A DNA stretch of 64,000 nucleotides from Blautia coccoides (GTDB lineage: Bacteria; Bacillota; Clostridia; Lachnospirales; Lachnospiraceae): NCBI RefSeq assembly GCF_034355335.1, contig NZ_CP136422.1:3196501-3260500 (forward strand), given 5' to 3'. The position numbers and the translations under genes were made by a program. How positions within the stretch are numbered: position 1 is the stretch's first letter; every line of letters starts with the position of its first letter. This document shows positions 43,700 through 52,390 of this stretch, piece after piece. The notes under the pieces were generated by a model, which made no database searches, was not told the DNA's origin, and worked only from the letters and a program-made list of their open reading frames with translations.

Positions 43700-43737
43700 A
43701 TAACTATTCGTAAAATGAACATTTCGCGAATAGTTAT
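43700..43737. repeat. 11-bp inverted repeat upstream of the recombinase gene
   Basis: ATAACTATTCG and CGAATAGTTAT are perfect inverted copies 16 bases apart, 77 bases before the recombinase start. It could be a regulatory operator or a recombination site; the spacing is too wide for a classical Xer site. A second AT-rich hairpin (CTATCT..AGATAG) occupies 43861-43905. The remaining gene-free parts of 43624-44107 show nothing else. Confidence 0.5.
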
Positions 43738-44107
43738 AACCTGCTCGCTATACCTCAAACAACCACATAAATCATCTTTTTCTTACTATATTTGATTACT
43801 CTCATTTATAACTAACCGCAGTATCCATTTCACATATTGTAAAACAGATTCATTCCCTTTCTATCTCATAATAAAAATCAGATTTTCTTTTTTATTATAA
43901 GATAGATAAATTCATACGGATAATATTCAGGCCTTTTACAACAAAGAACGCCATATCCATTGCATAGCGGAGACATTTTATTATCTATTCTTATCTGTCC
44001 TGATAAAACCTGAATACGCAGACTCAGATTACCTTTTGCTTGCCTGTCAGATATAATTAATGTTAACGTTACGACTTAAGGAATAAGCATTCCGTCCTCT
44101 GATACCC

Positions 44108-44389
44108 CTATAATACCTTTAATGCTATTTCAAGAACAAGCGCAATGATACAAATCATGAAAATGATCACTACAACAGTAACCGGCTGCATAGCTATAAA
44201 ATATTGAGCTGCTATGGCAATACCAACGCACAATACAGCCCCTCCTTCAACACGGGCATGGCCGGGAACTTTTTCTACATTATGATACCGGCTTATAAAC
44301 GGCAGTTTTCCTTTCACTACAGCCCACATTCCCCATACTACAAGCATAATACCAAAAATCAAAATTCCAATCATTCCCAGCACCCCCAT
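44108..44389 (-). CDS. Small membrane protein (93 aa)
   Basis: The product has three hydrophobic helices (MIGILIFGIMLVVWGMWAVV; AVLCVGIAIAAQYFIA; VVVIIFMICIIALVLEIALK) with a positive loop between the first two. I cannot name a family. The start at 44389 has AAGGGAAG about 9 bases upstream; the open frame extends to 44494 but the added residues look non-coding. It stands alone between the gene-free region and the DUF2000 operon. Confidence 0.6.
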   Translation of the reverse strand: MGVLGMIGILIFGIMLVVWGMWAVVKGKLPFISRYHNVEKVPGHARVEGGAVLCVGIAIAAQYFIAMQPVTVVVIIFMICIIALVLEIALKVL

Positions 44390-44578
44390 TCTATTTTTCT
44401 TCCCTTTTATCATCTGATAACAGCAGAATATCTGTCCTGCCCTCTCTATACCTATATTATAACAGAAAAAATGAAAAATTCTGGTTTTATTCAAAATCTT
44501 CTAATTTTCCACACCAAATGAGCCGATCCTCGCAAATCGGACCGGCTCTACTATCTCTCCTCTTTTATCTCTACTTTT

Positions 44579-45001
44579 CTATCTCAGCAGCGGCAGGCTG
44601 CCGGTCAGTTTATTGACCAGCTTTTTGGCACCACAGATTCCGATGCCAAAATACATCATTTCCTTTTCTTCCACACCTGCCGCCTTTTTTATATACTCCT
44701 CATAGACATTACAACTCTGTGCAACATCTGAAAAATCAACTACGATCAGATCAGCGAATTCCGGCTGATAGAGCTGTTCCCTGATAGCTCTGATTTTTTC
44801 CTGGTCCGCCTTCAGCACAGGTACCGGCATTTCGATGATACCAAGATGTTTTTTCCCGCTCTTGTCAAGAACATCCGGCCCTACCGTCTCCGGAATGTGT
44901 TTTCCTAGTGTGATCCCCATGATCCCGGCAGTATTTGCCAGAAAGCCAAGGGGCAGATCTTGATCCAATACCATTACACATTTATCATTTTGTGCCTGCA
45001 T
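44579..45001 (-). CDS. DUF2000-family protein
   Basis: The 140-residue protein (MQAQNDKCVMVLDQDLPLGFLANTAG...) fits DUF2000, a small family of unknown function with the pattern NTAGIMGITLG and CNVYEEYIKKAAG. Its start overlaps the end of the DMT transporter gene by 17 bases, so it is the third gene of the AraC-DMT-DUF2000 operon. A DUF2000 protein beside a DMT transporter and an AraC regulator suggests a small-molecule response unit, but no more can be said. Confidence 0.8.
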   Translation of the reverse strand: MQAQNDKCVMVLDQDLPLGFLANTAGIMGITLGKHIPETVGPDVLDKSGKKHLGIIEMPVPVLKADQEKIRAIREQLYQPEFADLIVVDFSDVAQSCNVYEEYIKKAAGVEEKEMMYFGIGICGAKKLVNKLTGSLPLLR

Positions 45002-45908
45002 ATGCCTTATACTCCTTTGTTGTATTTTTCTCTGTCCTTCTGTCTTCCGATAAGAACAGGCCGATCAGTGTCAAAACGATACCCGAGACAATGGTCAGTG
45101 TTAATTTCTCATGTAAAATAAGTGCTGACGTAACTGCTGTGATGACAGGAACCATATAGATATAAACACTGGTTTTCACAGAGCCTAGGATCTTCACAGC
45201 AAGATTCCACGTCACAAAACACAGGGCAGACGCCCCAAACCCCAGAAACAGCAGATTCAGCATATTTTTAAGGCTGGCGAACTGCTGAAGCTCAATATGG
45301 AAATCCATCAGAAGCAGAGCCGGGACCATAAATATAAGCCCATAGAAGAACGTCCGCCTTGTGGTCTGAATGGTGTTATATCCAAAGCCGCTGATTTTTT
45401 TCGTGATCGTGGAAAACGCAGCCCATATCACTGCCGCTGTCACAGCCAGCAAATCCCCTAAAGGATTTAACTGCAAATTCTTTTCCCCTCCAAAACTGAT
45501 CAGAAATATACCCGTCAGCGCTATGAGGAAGCCGACGAAAAACCGGATATTTGGCCGCCTGTCGTGCAAAAACAGGCAGGAAAAGATAACTGTAAAAAAT
45601 GGCGCGATGGAAATAATAACCCCCACATTGGATGCCAGCGTATAAGTCAGCGCAATATTTTCAAACAGGTAATACAAGGTCACACCGCAAAGTCCGGCAG
45701 CCGCAAAGTACCATTCCTGCCTCTTATGGCTGATCTTTAACCTGCGCGGGCAGACACACCAAAGGGCAAAATATCCGATCATAAAACGGATAAACAGAAT
45801 TTCCACCGGTTCAAAGGTTCTGAGAAGTACCTTTGTGGAAATAAAGGTGGTCCCCCAGATCAAAATTGTGAGAAAGGCAGCAATATGCCCATGTAATGTC
45901 TTATTCAT
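44985..45908 (-). CDS. DMT-superfamily (EamA) transporter
   Basis: The 307-residue membrane protein has ten helices in two similar halves, each an EamA domain: FLTILIWGTTFISTKVLLRT at the start and LLAVTAAVIWAAFSTITKKI in the middle, the common WG..F and W..A patterns. Such proteins move amino acids, metabolites or drugs. It starts at ATGAATAA, overlapping the AraC stop by 8 bases. The substrate is not evident. Confidence 0.9.
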   Translation of the reverse strand: MNKTLHGHIAAFLTILIWGTTFISTKVLLRTFEPVEILFIRFMIGYFALWCVCPRRLKISHKRQEWYFAAAGLCGVTLYYLFENIALTYTLASNVGVIISIAPFFTVIFSCLFLHDRRPNIRFFVGFLIALTGIFLISFGGEKNLQLNPLGDLLAVTAAVIWAAFSTITKKISGFGYNTIQTTRRTFFYGLIFMVPALLLMDFHIELQQFASLKNMLNLLFLGFGASALCFVTWNLAVKILGSVKTSVYIYMVPVITAVTSALILHEKLTLTIVSGIVLTLIGLFLSEDRRTEKNTTKEYKAYAGTK

Positions 45909-46764
45909 TTGGCCACTCCTTTGCCGGAGTGACTGGCAGCGGTTTATCTGTAAAGATTTTCTGATACTGTTTTGGCGTCAATCCGATAAATTCTTTGAAA
46001 AAGTTAGTAAAATGACTCTGATCCGCAAATCCCGCCATATCTGCCGCGTCAATGGGAGCCACACCCTGCTCCAGAAACTTTTTTGCTTTTTCCAGGCGTA
46101 CAGTCTGCAGATAGCGGTACGGGGAAACACCTACCTGCTTTGTAAAAGAACGCAGCAGATACGATTTGCCGAAGCTTGTCATGGAAAGCAGATCATCCAG
46201 GGTGATATTTTCCGAAAAATGTTCTTCCATATATACACAGAGGGTCTTGATCTGCTGATTCGGTTCTGAGATATCTATTTCATCAAAAGGAGCCGCGTGT
46301 TCCTGCAGGATCTGTTCCAGAAGGAAGAAAAAGGCCTCTTCTTTTTTCAGCTTCGGCGCGTGTGTGAGAATGGCATCATACAAATCACCGATAGACTGTG
46401 TGATATCGCTTTGATACACCACATTTCTGGTAAAATGCGGGACAAAATCCTTCCCCGTGATCTCCCTGACTGCGCTCTGCATCACATCCATATTGATATT
46501 GACTGCACGGTAATCTAAAATTTCCCCGTTGATAGGCGCACAGAAATGATTGTCTCTGGGATTAAATAGGATCAAATCTCCGGCAGTCAGATCATATTCC
46601 AATCCTTTGCACCAGAGATGCCTCTTCCCTCCCTCCACAAACCCGATCACGTAATAATCATGAAAATGATTTGGGAATTTCTGGACGATCCCACTCAGAT
46701 TATATGCTTCTATTTCAAGGTCATGGTCATAATACACATGCCTTTGTTCTTGTTCCGTATGCAT
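45901..46764 (-). CDS. AraC-family transcriptional regulator
   Basis: The 287-residue regulator has an N-terminal cupin-like sensing domain (FPNHFHDYYVIGFVEGGKRH) and a C-terminal double helix-turn-helix (NITLDDLLSMTSFGKSYLLRS and PIDAADMAGFADQSHFTNFF, followed by FIGLTPKQYQ). The ATG at 46764 has GGAGGAGG upstream; the frame extends to 46905 without a better start. It heads the operon with the DMT transporter and DUF2000 gene and presumably activates it. Confidence 0.92.
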   Translation of the reverse strand: MHTEQEQRHVYYDHDLEIEAYNLSGIVQKFPNHFHDYYVIGFVEGGKRHLWCKGLEYDLTAGDLILFNPRDNHFCAPINGEILDYRAVNINMDVMQSAVREITGKDFVPHFTRNVVYQSDITQSIGDLYDAILTHAPKLKKEEAFFFLLEQILQEHAAPFDEIDISEPNQQIKTLCVYMEEHFSENITLDDLLSMTSFGKSYLLRSFTKQVGVSPYRYLQTVRLEKAKKFLEQGVAPIDAADMAGFADQSHFTNFFKEFIGLTPKQYQKIFTDKPLPVTPAKEWPNE

Positions 46765-46920
46765 TTCCTGTCCTCCTCCTTTTCTTTTTACTATTGTAAC
46801 ACCCCGGCAAAAAGAATTCTTGAATGATATGACACCTTCGGGCACCTTTGCCGCAAAGAATTGGTCCTCATTTGTTCCCCGGTAAACCGGTAAAACTGAC
46901 ATCAAACATCAGCCATTTTT

Positions 46921-46951
46921 ATTATAACACATCCACTTATAACACATCCAC
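46921..46951 (-). promoter_or_regulatory. Promoter of the AraC operon with 15-bp tandem repeat
   Basis: TTATAACACATCCAC occurs twice in tandem (46922-46936, 46937-46951). On the minus strand it ends in TGTTATAAT, an extended -10, with a second copy of the same box just upstream. The repeats may be regulator half-sites or duplicated promoter parts. Confidence 0.5.
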
Positions 46952-46981
46952 CACCCCCAGACAGACCTGTCTAACTCCTCA

Positions 46982-47011
46982 TTGACAAAGAACTTTCCCC
47001 CATGCTATATT
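46982..47011 (+). promoter_or_regulatory. Promoter of the Mef-like pump leader
   Basis: TTGACA (46982-46987), an 18-base spacer and TATATT (47006-47011), 40 bases before the leader-peptide ATG. Confidence 0.7.
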
Positions 47012-47051
47012 ATCAGTAAGATACAGGAATTTACCTAATGAGGTGGCATTT

Positions 47052-47144
47052 ATGAATTTTATCTTAACTGATAAACTGAGAAGACGAATCATCTCCGTAC
47101 AAATAAAGTTTCCGGTGAGACATTGTGCGGAGTCCAGATCATAG
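47052..47144 (+). CDS. Leader peptide (30 aa) of the Mef-like pump
   Basis: ATG 47052 follows GAGGTGG and opens 30 codons (MNFILTDKLRRRIISVQIKF ending PVRHCAESRS). It contains Lys-Leu-Arg and Arg-Arg-Arg, the '+X+' motif at which macrolide-bound ribosomes are known to stall. Its 3' part contains one strand of the hairpin series that follows. A regulatory role by ribosome stalling is inferred. Confidence 0.65.
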   Translation: MNFILTDKLRRRIISVQIKFPVRHCAESRS

Positions 47145-47325
47145 CAGAGCTGCTGCATTCACCGGAAAACAGTTACCGTGCGTATCCGATTTTCTGATGC
47201 GTTTATTTGTGTACCTGTTTTCCGGTGAATCCGGTCTTGTTCTGTATCCGGCTGCGGCGGTGTACTCGCCGCAGCCTTTTGTTTTGACTGACAGGCAGAG
47301 GGCGGATCATGTCCTCTGCCTTTTT
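47109..47325 (+). promoter_or_regulatory. Transcription attenuator with competing hairpins and tandem terminators
   Basis: TTTCCGGTGA (47109-47118, inside the leader) can pair with TCACCGGAAA, part of ATTCACCGGAAAACAG (47157-47172), which can instead pair over 16 bp with CTGTTTTCCGGTGAAT (47215-47230). Two terminators follow: GGCTGCGGCG/CGCCGCAGCC with TTTTGTTTT (47250-47284) and GGCAGAGG/CCTCTGCC with TTTTT (47294-47325). How the switch reaches the terminators is not fully explained by pairing I can see. Confidence 0.7.
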
Positions 47326-47402
47326 GCTGTTTAATGAATATTATATTGTGCCTTAAACAGTGTTGTTTTACATTATTATTTCCAAGAAAGAGGTAACAAC
47401 TT

Positions 47403-48593
47403 ATGAATCTAAATACATGGAAAGGCAAAACCTTTCGATTTTTAACAGCCCAGACCATATCCCTGTTCGGTTCTTCCCTGGTACAGTACGCGATCGTCTG
47501 GTATATCACACTGACAACATCATCTGGAAAAATGCTGACCACTTCCACCCTCTGCGGATTCCTGCCCCAGATTTTGATTTCACTTTTTGCAGGGGTATGG
47601 ATCGACCGTTATGATAGGAAACGGTTGATCATGCTCTCAGACGGCGTAATCGCATTTTCCACACTGCTTCTGGCCCTGGTCTTTTTGTCAGGCTATAAAA
47701 ATATCTGGTTTCTGTTTGCCGTGCTCATCATTCGTTCAGCCGGAACTGGAATCCAGACCCCTGCAGTAAATGCTATTTTTCCCCAGCTTGTTCCCAAAGA
47801 ACATCTCATGAGAATGAATGGGCTGAACAGTACCCTCTCCTCCTTCATGATGTTCTTATCTCCTGCTGCCGGCGGGGCCATTCTCTCCGCGGCACCTTTG
47901 GAAGCAGCGCTTTTTATTGACGTGGTCACGGCTGTCATAGGCATCAGCATCACCTTCGCCATTAAAATACCGCCCTATGCCCCATCGGATGTAAAGGAGG
48001 AGTCCAATTTTCATAAAATAGCAGAAGGTATTTCCTATATAAAGGAGAATCCTTTCATCAAAAGGCTGTTGGTATATCAGATCCTCATCTTGTTTCTCAT
48101 AAGCCCCTCCGCCTTTCTGACTCCTCTTATGGTGAGCAGAACCTTTGGGGCCCAGGTATGGCGGCTCACCATGAGCGAAATGACCTACAGTCTCGGCATG
48201 GTATTAGGCGGAATCCTGATTGCCTCCTGGGGTGGATTTAAAAACCATCTCCACACCACTCTCCTGGCCGGCAGTGTATATGGGGCGATTATGATAGGAC
48301 TGGGAACGGCACCGGTATTTCTGGTATATTTACTTTTTAATACCATGATAGGAGTGACCTCTCCCTGCTACAACACGCCCATCAATGTAACCATCCAGGA
48401 AAAAGCCGCACCGCAGATGCACGGCAGGATCTTCAGCTTCATGCAGATTTCCACCTCCTGCGCACTGCCTCTGGGCATGGCATTTTTCGGTCCCTTGGCA
48501 GACTATATCCCAGTGCAGTATCTCCTTGCAGCTTCAGGCGCTCTGGTCCTTGCTATCTCTGTCTGCTTTAGGATTTTTAAATGTTTTAAGTAA
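47403..48593 (+). CDS. MFS transporter of the Mef (macrolide efflux) type
   Basis: The 396-residue protein has twelve helices and the Mef-type blocks GKTFRFLTAQTISLFGSSLVQ, WIDRYDRKRLIMLSD (MFS motif A), FIRSAGTGIQTPAVNA-like IIRSAGTGIQTPAVNAIFPQ and NTPINVTIQEKAAPQMHGRI. From family knowledge these are proton-driven exporters of macrolides or other hydrophobic compounds. AGAGGT lies 9 bases before the ATG. The leader-peptide attenuator upstream suggests that it is induced by translation-inhibiting antibiotics. The actual substrate is not proven by sequence. Confidence 0.87.
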   Translation: MNLNTWKGKTFRFLTAQTISLFGSSLVQYAIVWYITLTTSSGKMLTTSTLCGFLPQILISLFAGVWIDRYDRKRLIMLSDGVIAFSTLLLALVFLSGYKNIWFLFAVLIIRSAGTGIQTPAVNAIFPQLVPKEHLMRMNGLNSTLSSFMMFLSPAAGGAILSAAPLEAALFIDVVTAVIGISITFAIKIPPYAPSDVKEESNFHKIAEGISYIKENPFIKRLLVYQILILFLISPSAFLTPLMVSRTFGAQVWRLTMSEMTYSLGMVLGGILIASWGGFKNHLHTTLLAGSVYGAIMIGLGTAPVFLVYLLFNTMIGVTSPCYNTPINVTIQEKAAPQMHGRIFSFMQISTSCALPLGMAFFGPLADYIPVQYLLAASGALVLAISVCFRIFKCFK

Positions 48594-48603
48594 CGGAAAC
48601 TGT

Positions 48604-48660
48604 TTGACTTTTCCGGCAAATATACTATAATAAGAGCAAGATAACTATTACAAGTGTAAT
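48604..48660 (+). promoter_or_regulatory. Promoter and BlaI box of the blaR1-blaI operon
   Basis: TTGACT (48604-48609), 16 bases, TATAAT (48626-48631); then ATTACAAGTGTAAT (48647-48660) contains the BlaI/MecI consensus TACAnnTGTA, placed just downstream of the transcription start. BlaI would block its own operon here. Confidence 0.85.
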
Positions 48661-48705
48661 AAAATGTTGTGTCCCATTTACGGGCACCACTAAAGGAGCA
48701 CAGCT

Positions 48706-50502
48706 ATGGTGATATCCCAAGAGCTTATTTTACGTTTTCTGTTCAGTAATACCGTCATTGTCCTGATCACCTTCATGCTTTTACTTTTTAAAGGGATTGT
48801 CAGAAAGCAGATTTCTGCGGGCGGACAATATCAGATATGGATCTTATACCTTTTTATGCTCACAATCCCCTTTTTACCTGTCAGGAACCGGCTTTTTTCT
48901 CTGACAGGCTTTCTGGGAATTCTTTCTTCCAATACAGCCAGAGCTGCAGGTACTTTTTCTGCTGCCGCCGCGCCTGCAGTAAATAATATGCAGATACAGG
49001 ATTATGCCATGGAAGCAGAAAAAGCCGGTCTGGATGCCCTTGCGTTTCTTTTATCTGCTGTATGGGTCCTGGGCGCGTGCATTATGCTCTGGTATATCAT
49101 CCGCTCGGCCCAAAAGCTGCACTGTCTGTTCAAATCCGCACTTCCCGTACAAAATGAGGATGTATGCTCCCTTTACGAAAAATGTCTAACGCAATGCGGC
49201 ACAAAGAGAGAGATTCGGCTTATGGCAAGCGCTTTTATCCGGACTCCGGTTTCATTCGGTGTCTTTTGTCCCTGCGTCATTCTCCCCACAGAGCTTCTGT
49301 CAGAGAATGACCGGAAAGAACTAAAATACATCCTGCTGCATGAGATCCAGCACTGCAGGCGTCGTGACCACACCATTAACTTGATCATGAATCTGTTCTG
49401 CATCGTTTACTGGTTCAATCCGGCAGTATGGTATGCCTGGAAGAAGATGCGCCAGGACAGGGAACTTGCCTGCGACGCATCCGTACTGGGAATTCTGCGG
49501 GAAGACTGTTACCGTGAATACGGCTCTGCTCTCTTAAAACACGCATCAAAGATTTCCCATCCTCCATATTCCATGACCACCGGATTTGCTGGAAATGGAA
49601 AACAGATGAAGAAAAGGATTCTGGGAATCGTCACGTACCATAGAGAAACCAAAAGCACTCGGATGAAAAACACTGCTTTTCTGTTTTTATCTGCCGTCCT
49701 TGTACTGGGAAGCTCCCCGTTTCTGTCCGTTGCTGCACTGGGAGCCTCCTCCTCATCATCCCCTGACGGCAGGACCAGAACATTGGAACTTGGCGCCTTC
49801 TTTGATGACTATACAGGTAGTTTTGTTCTTTATCAGCCCTCTTTGGATACATGGAGTATCTGGGGCGAAGAAAAAAGCCGTATGCGCGTATCTCCCAATT
49901 CCACGTATAAAATATACAGCGCGCTGCTGGCCCTGGAAAAAGGAACCATCACGCCTGATGCCTCTCTCCTCCCCTGGGATGAAAAAGCATATCCTTTTGA
50001 GAGCTGGAATCAGGACCAGGATTTAGACTCTGCCATGAAAAATTCAGTAAACTGGTACTTTCAGGAACTGGACAGAAAAGCCGGGCTTTCCTCTATACAG
50101 GACTTTTTAAATCAGATAGACTATGGAAATAAAAATATATCCGGCGGACCGGACACCTTCTGGATGGAATCATCTCTGAAGATTTCTCCTATTGAACAGG
50201 TCAGACTGATGGCTGATTTCTATAACAATACCTTCGGGTTTCGGGATTCCTCCGTACAGGCGGTCAAGGATTCCATGTGTATCACAAAGGAAGATGGATA
50301 TGCACTCTACGGCAAGACAGGCACGGGCAATCTTGAGGGAAAGGATGTAAACGGCTGGTTTACCGGTTATGTAGAAACTCTCGGCGTTCCCAGTTTCTTC
50401 GCAGTGAATATTCAGGGAGAAGACCATGCAGACGGCACAGCGGCCAGCCAGATTGCCCTTGATGTCCTGGCCCAAATGAATCTGATGCCAGAACAGAGAT
50501 AA
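48706..50502 (+). CDS. blaR1: BlaR1-family beta-lactam sensor (M56 peptidase with class D-like sensor)
   Basis: The 598-residue protein has four membrane helices around an M56 zinc peptidase with HEIQHCRRRDH (His near residue 212). After a last helix (NTAFLFLSAVLVLGSSPFL) comes a penicillin-binding sensor domain with the class D beta-lactamase motifs STYK near residue 398, SVN near 445 and YGKTGTG near 535. Beta-lactams acylate the Ser, the peptidase is activated and BlaI is removed. AAAGGAG lies 8 bases before the ATG. It is transcribed with blaI behind a BlaI box. No beta-lactamase gene is adjacent. Confidence 0.93.
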   Translation: MVISQELILRFLFSNTVIVLITFMLLLFKGIVRKQISAGGQYQIWILYLFMLTIPFLPVRNRLFSLTGFLGILSSNTARAAGTFSAAAAPAVNNMQIQDYAMEAEKAGLDALAFLLSAVWVLGACIMLWYIIRSAQKLHCLFKSALPVQNEDVCSLYEKCLTQCGTKREIRLMASAFIRTPVSFGVFCPCVILPTELLSENDRKELKYILLHEIQHCRRRDHTINLIMNLFCIVYWFNPAVWYAWKKMRQDRELACDASVLGILREDCYREYGSALLKHASKISHPPYSMTTGFAGNGKQMKKRILGIVTYHRETKSTRMKNTAFLFLSAVLVLGSSPFLSVAALGASSSSSPDGRTRTLELGAFFDDYTGSFVLYQPSLDTWSIWGEEKSRMRVSPNSTYKIYSALLALEKGTITPDASLLPWDEKAYPFESWNQDQDLDSAMKNSVNWYFQELDRKAGLSSIQDFLNQIDYGNKNISGGPDTFWMESSLKISPIEQVRLMADFYNNTFGFRDSSVQAVKDSMCITKEDGYALYGKTGTGNLEGKDVNGWFTGYVETLGVPSFFAVNIQGEDHADGTAASQIALDVLAQMNLMPEQR

Positions 50503-50613
50503 GATCCACTGAAATCCCGCGGGAAGTCCCGGAACACAAGCCTGCGATTGACAAGCCCAGGCTGCAAGAATATAATGTTTTATAATCTCTTTATAAATCC
50601 AGGAGGCTGTATC

Positions 50614-50997
50614 ATGAAACACTTACCCCAGATATCTGAGGCCGAATATGAAGTTATGAAGGTTGTATGGAAGCATGCTCCCATTAACACCAATGAGATC
50701 ACAGAGCTACTCTTAAAGACTACAAGCTGGAGTCCCAAAACCATCCAGACTCTGATCAAAAGACTAGTCCAGAAAGAGGCACTCAGTTATGTAAAAGAAG
50801 GGCGTGTATTTGTTTATACACCGCTGGTTCAGAAGGACGAATATCTGGATCATGAAAGCAGCTCCTTTTTAAAACGGTTCTATAACGGAAGTCTCTCTAC
50901 AATGCTGGCCAATTTCATCGAGAAGGATCAGTTGAGCGACCGGGAAATAGAGAATCTCCAGGAGCTTTTAGCACAGAGATCCAACCACGAAAAATAA
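50614..50997 (+). CDS. blaI: BlaI/MecI-family transcriptional repressor
   Basis: The 127-residue protein (MKHLPQISEAEYEVMKVVWK...) has the winged helix of the BlaI/MecI family (NTNEITELLLKTTSWSPKTI, QTLIKRLVQKEALSYVKEGR) and a C-terminal dimerisation region. It binds TACAnnTGTA boxes until BlaR1 signalling leads to its cleavage. AGGAGG is 8 bases before the ATG; an open frame upstream to 50548 is not needed. It ends the operon, with a terminator following. Confidence 0.95.
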   Translation: MKHLPQISEAEYEVMKVVWKHAPINTNEITELLLKTTSWSPKTIQTLIKRLVQKEALSYVKEGRVFVYTPLVQKDEYLDHESSSFLKRFYNGSLSTMLANFIEKDQLSDREIENLQELLAQRSNHEK

Positions 50998-51042
50998 AGG
51001 AGGCGGCCCAACAGGCACGCCTGATAAGAACGTATTTTATGT

Positions 51043-51087
51043 AAGGAAACGGTGTAACCTCAAAAGTGGGCTGCACCGTTTCCTTTC
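51043..51087 (+). terminator. Intrinsic terminator after blaI
   Basis: AAGGAAACGGTG pairs with CACCGTTTCCTT over 12 bp around a 19-base loop, followed by TCGTC; the T run is short. Confidence 0.65.
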
Positions 51088-51129
51088 GTCAAGCTGCAGA
51101 TACGCATTCCAACGGATTAGCAGACCATT

Positions 51130-51639
51130 TTATGCCTGCTTGCGTGTCAAGAAAATTCCAACGACTGCACCCATAAGGATAACAGGCGCTAATCTGACAA
51201 ACAACCATTCAAATGCGTGAAGAGCTGCTCCGGCAACGGCGGTTTCAGGGTCATTATAATTCCAACCTAAGTAAGGACTGTTTAATACAATTAAGGCCGC
51301 AGAAAATGCTATTATGACCACACATAGCGAGATAAACAGCCAATGAAACATTTTCCGTCTCATAGTCTTTCTTTGTGCAAGCTGTAAGTTTATGATCTCC
51401 AGTTTTTCGGAAATCACTTTTAAGTCATCAACTTTCGACTCCATCACAGTTTCTCCAAGTAAAGTGCTTACGGGTGTTTCAAGAACTTCTGATATGGAGA
51501 TCAACATGTCAGAATCAGGAACTGACAATCCTTTCTCCCATTTAGAGATTGTTTGCCGCACCACATTCAGCTTGACAGCAAGTTCTTCTTGTGAAAGACC
51601 TTTTGATTTTCTGATCGCTTTCATGTTTTCGTTTAACAT
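51130..51639 (-). CDS. XRE-family regulator with two C-terminal membrane helices
   Basis: The 169-residue protein has an N-terminal XRE helix-turn-helix (LNENMKAIRKSKGLSQEELA, LNVVRQTISKWEKG) and two membrane helices (FHWLFISLCVVIIAFSAALI; VRLAPVILMGAVVGIFLTR). Membrane-bound XRE proteins of this type are common in Firmicutes, where they may link membrane state to gene expression. AAGGAGGT lies 8 bases before the ATG. It is transcribed on the minus strand upstream of the cysteine-hydrolase gene's end and may stand alone. Confidence 0.9.
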   Translation of the reverse strand: MLNENMKAIRKSKGLSQEELAVKLNVVRQTISKWEKGLSVPDSDMLISISEVLETPVSTLLGETVMESKVDDLKVISEKLEIINLQLAQRKTMRRKMFHWLFISLCVVIIAFSAALIVLNSPYLGWNYNDPETAVAGAALHAFEWLFVRLAPVILMGAVVGIFLTRKQA

Positions 51640-51713
51640 TCGAGATAACCTCCTTTCTTTTGATGATTACCACTATTGTATGAGAAACTGCCCGTTGCTG
51701 CAAGCAACGCAAA

Positions 51714-52226
51714 TTAACATTCAGGGTTTATAGTGCTTCCGATTATCTCACTCAGTTTTTCAACGCTGCACCCTTTGCTCTCATAATACTGAAGCATCTC
51801 ATCAATCTTGCGCTTATCATAGCTGGTAATACAGTCAGACAAAACATGGACCGTATATCCTGACTTAGCCATGTTGTAACAGGTGGATTTTACACAGGCT
51901 ATTGCATCAGCACCGGCTATGAAAAATTCGCCAATCTCGTTCTTCTTAATGAAATCAGCAAAAGCCTCACTTGTCAATGCGTTTCCCTTTGATTTTGTAA
52001 AGATATTACGGGATACAATATCCATGTCGGAGACCAACTCAGTACCCGGCGTACCCGGCTTAAAGGTTCTCGTCCCCGCAGACAAATTGTTGTGTTTTAT
52101 ATAAATCACATGGATATTACTGCCAACTGCCCATGCAATGGCTTTGTTAATGTTGCCGATAATTTCCTTGTAGTTCTTTGTAATATCATTTTGAATGTCA
52201 ATAATAACTAAGGCTTGTTTTATCAT
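51714..52226 (-). CDS. Isochorismatase-like cysteine hydrolase
   Basis: The 170-residue enzyme begins MIKQALVIIDIQNDITKNY, with the catalytic Asp of this fold, then Lys in FTKSKGNALTS and the nucleophile Cys in AGADAIACVKSTCYNMAKSG. These enzymes hydrolyse nicotinamide, ureides or related amides. The exact substrate cannot be read from the sequence. AGGAG is 6 bases before the ATG. It is divergent from the WYL regulator gene 165 bases away, which may control it. Confidence 0.88.
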   Translation of the reverse strand: MIKQALVIIDIQNDITKNYKEIIGNINKAIAWAVGSNIHVIYIKHNNLSAGTRTFKPGTPGTELVSDMDIVSRNIFTKSKGNALTSEAFADFIKKNEIGEFFIAGADAIACVKSTCYNMAKSGYTVHVLSDCITSYDKRKIDEMLQYYESKGCSVEKLSEIIGSTINPEC

Positions 52227-52390
52227 TTCTTCTCCTCAACTTTCTGATTTCTCTTTTTGATTTCTTGTTCCGTGATCCTATTATTGCTTTGTCAGCATTT
52301 TTATAGTACCATATAATCACTGACAACAGTATGGCAGCAATAAAAAACAATAATATGACAGCGATCAAAATATTGAATGGCGGTGAACAA

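Noticed and set aside
44519..44547. Terminator hairpin after the DUF2000 gene
   Set aside because: GAGCCG/CGGCTC pairs, but the inner stem is broken and no T run follows on the minus strand; too weak to list.
47109..47230. Translational (Erm-type) attenuator hiding the pump's ribosome site
   Set aside because: The last pairing strand ends 170 bases before the pump start and two intrinsic terminators lie between, so a transcriptional mechanism is more likely.
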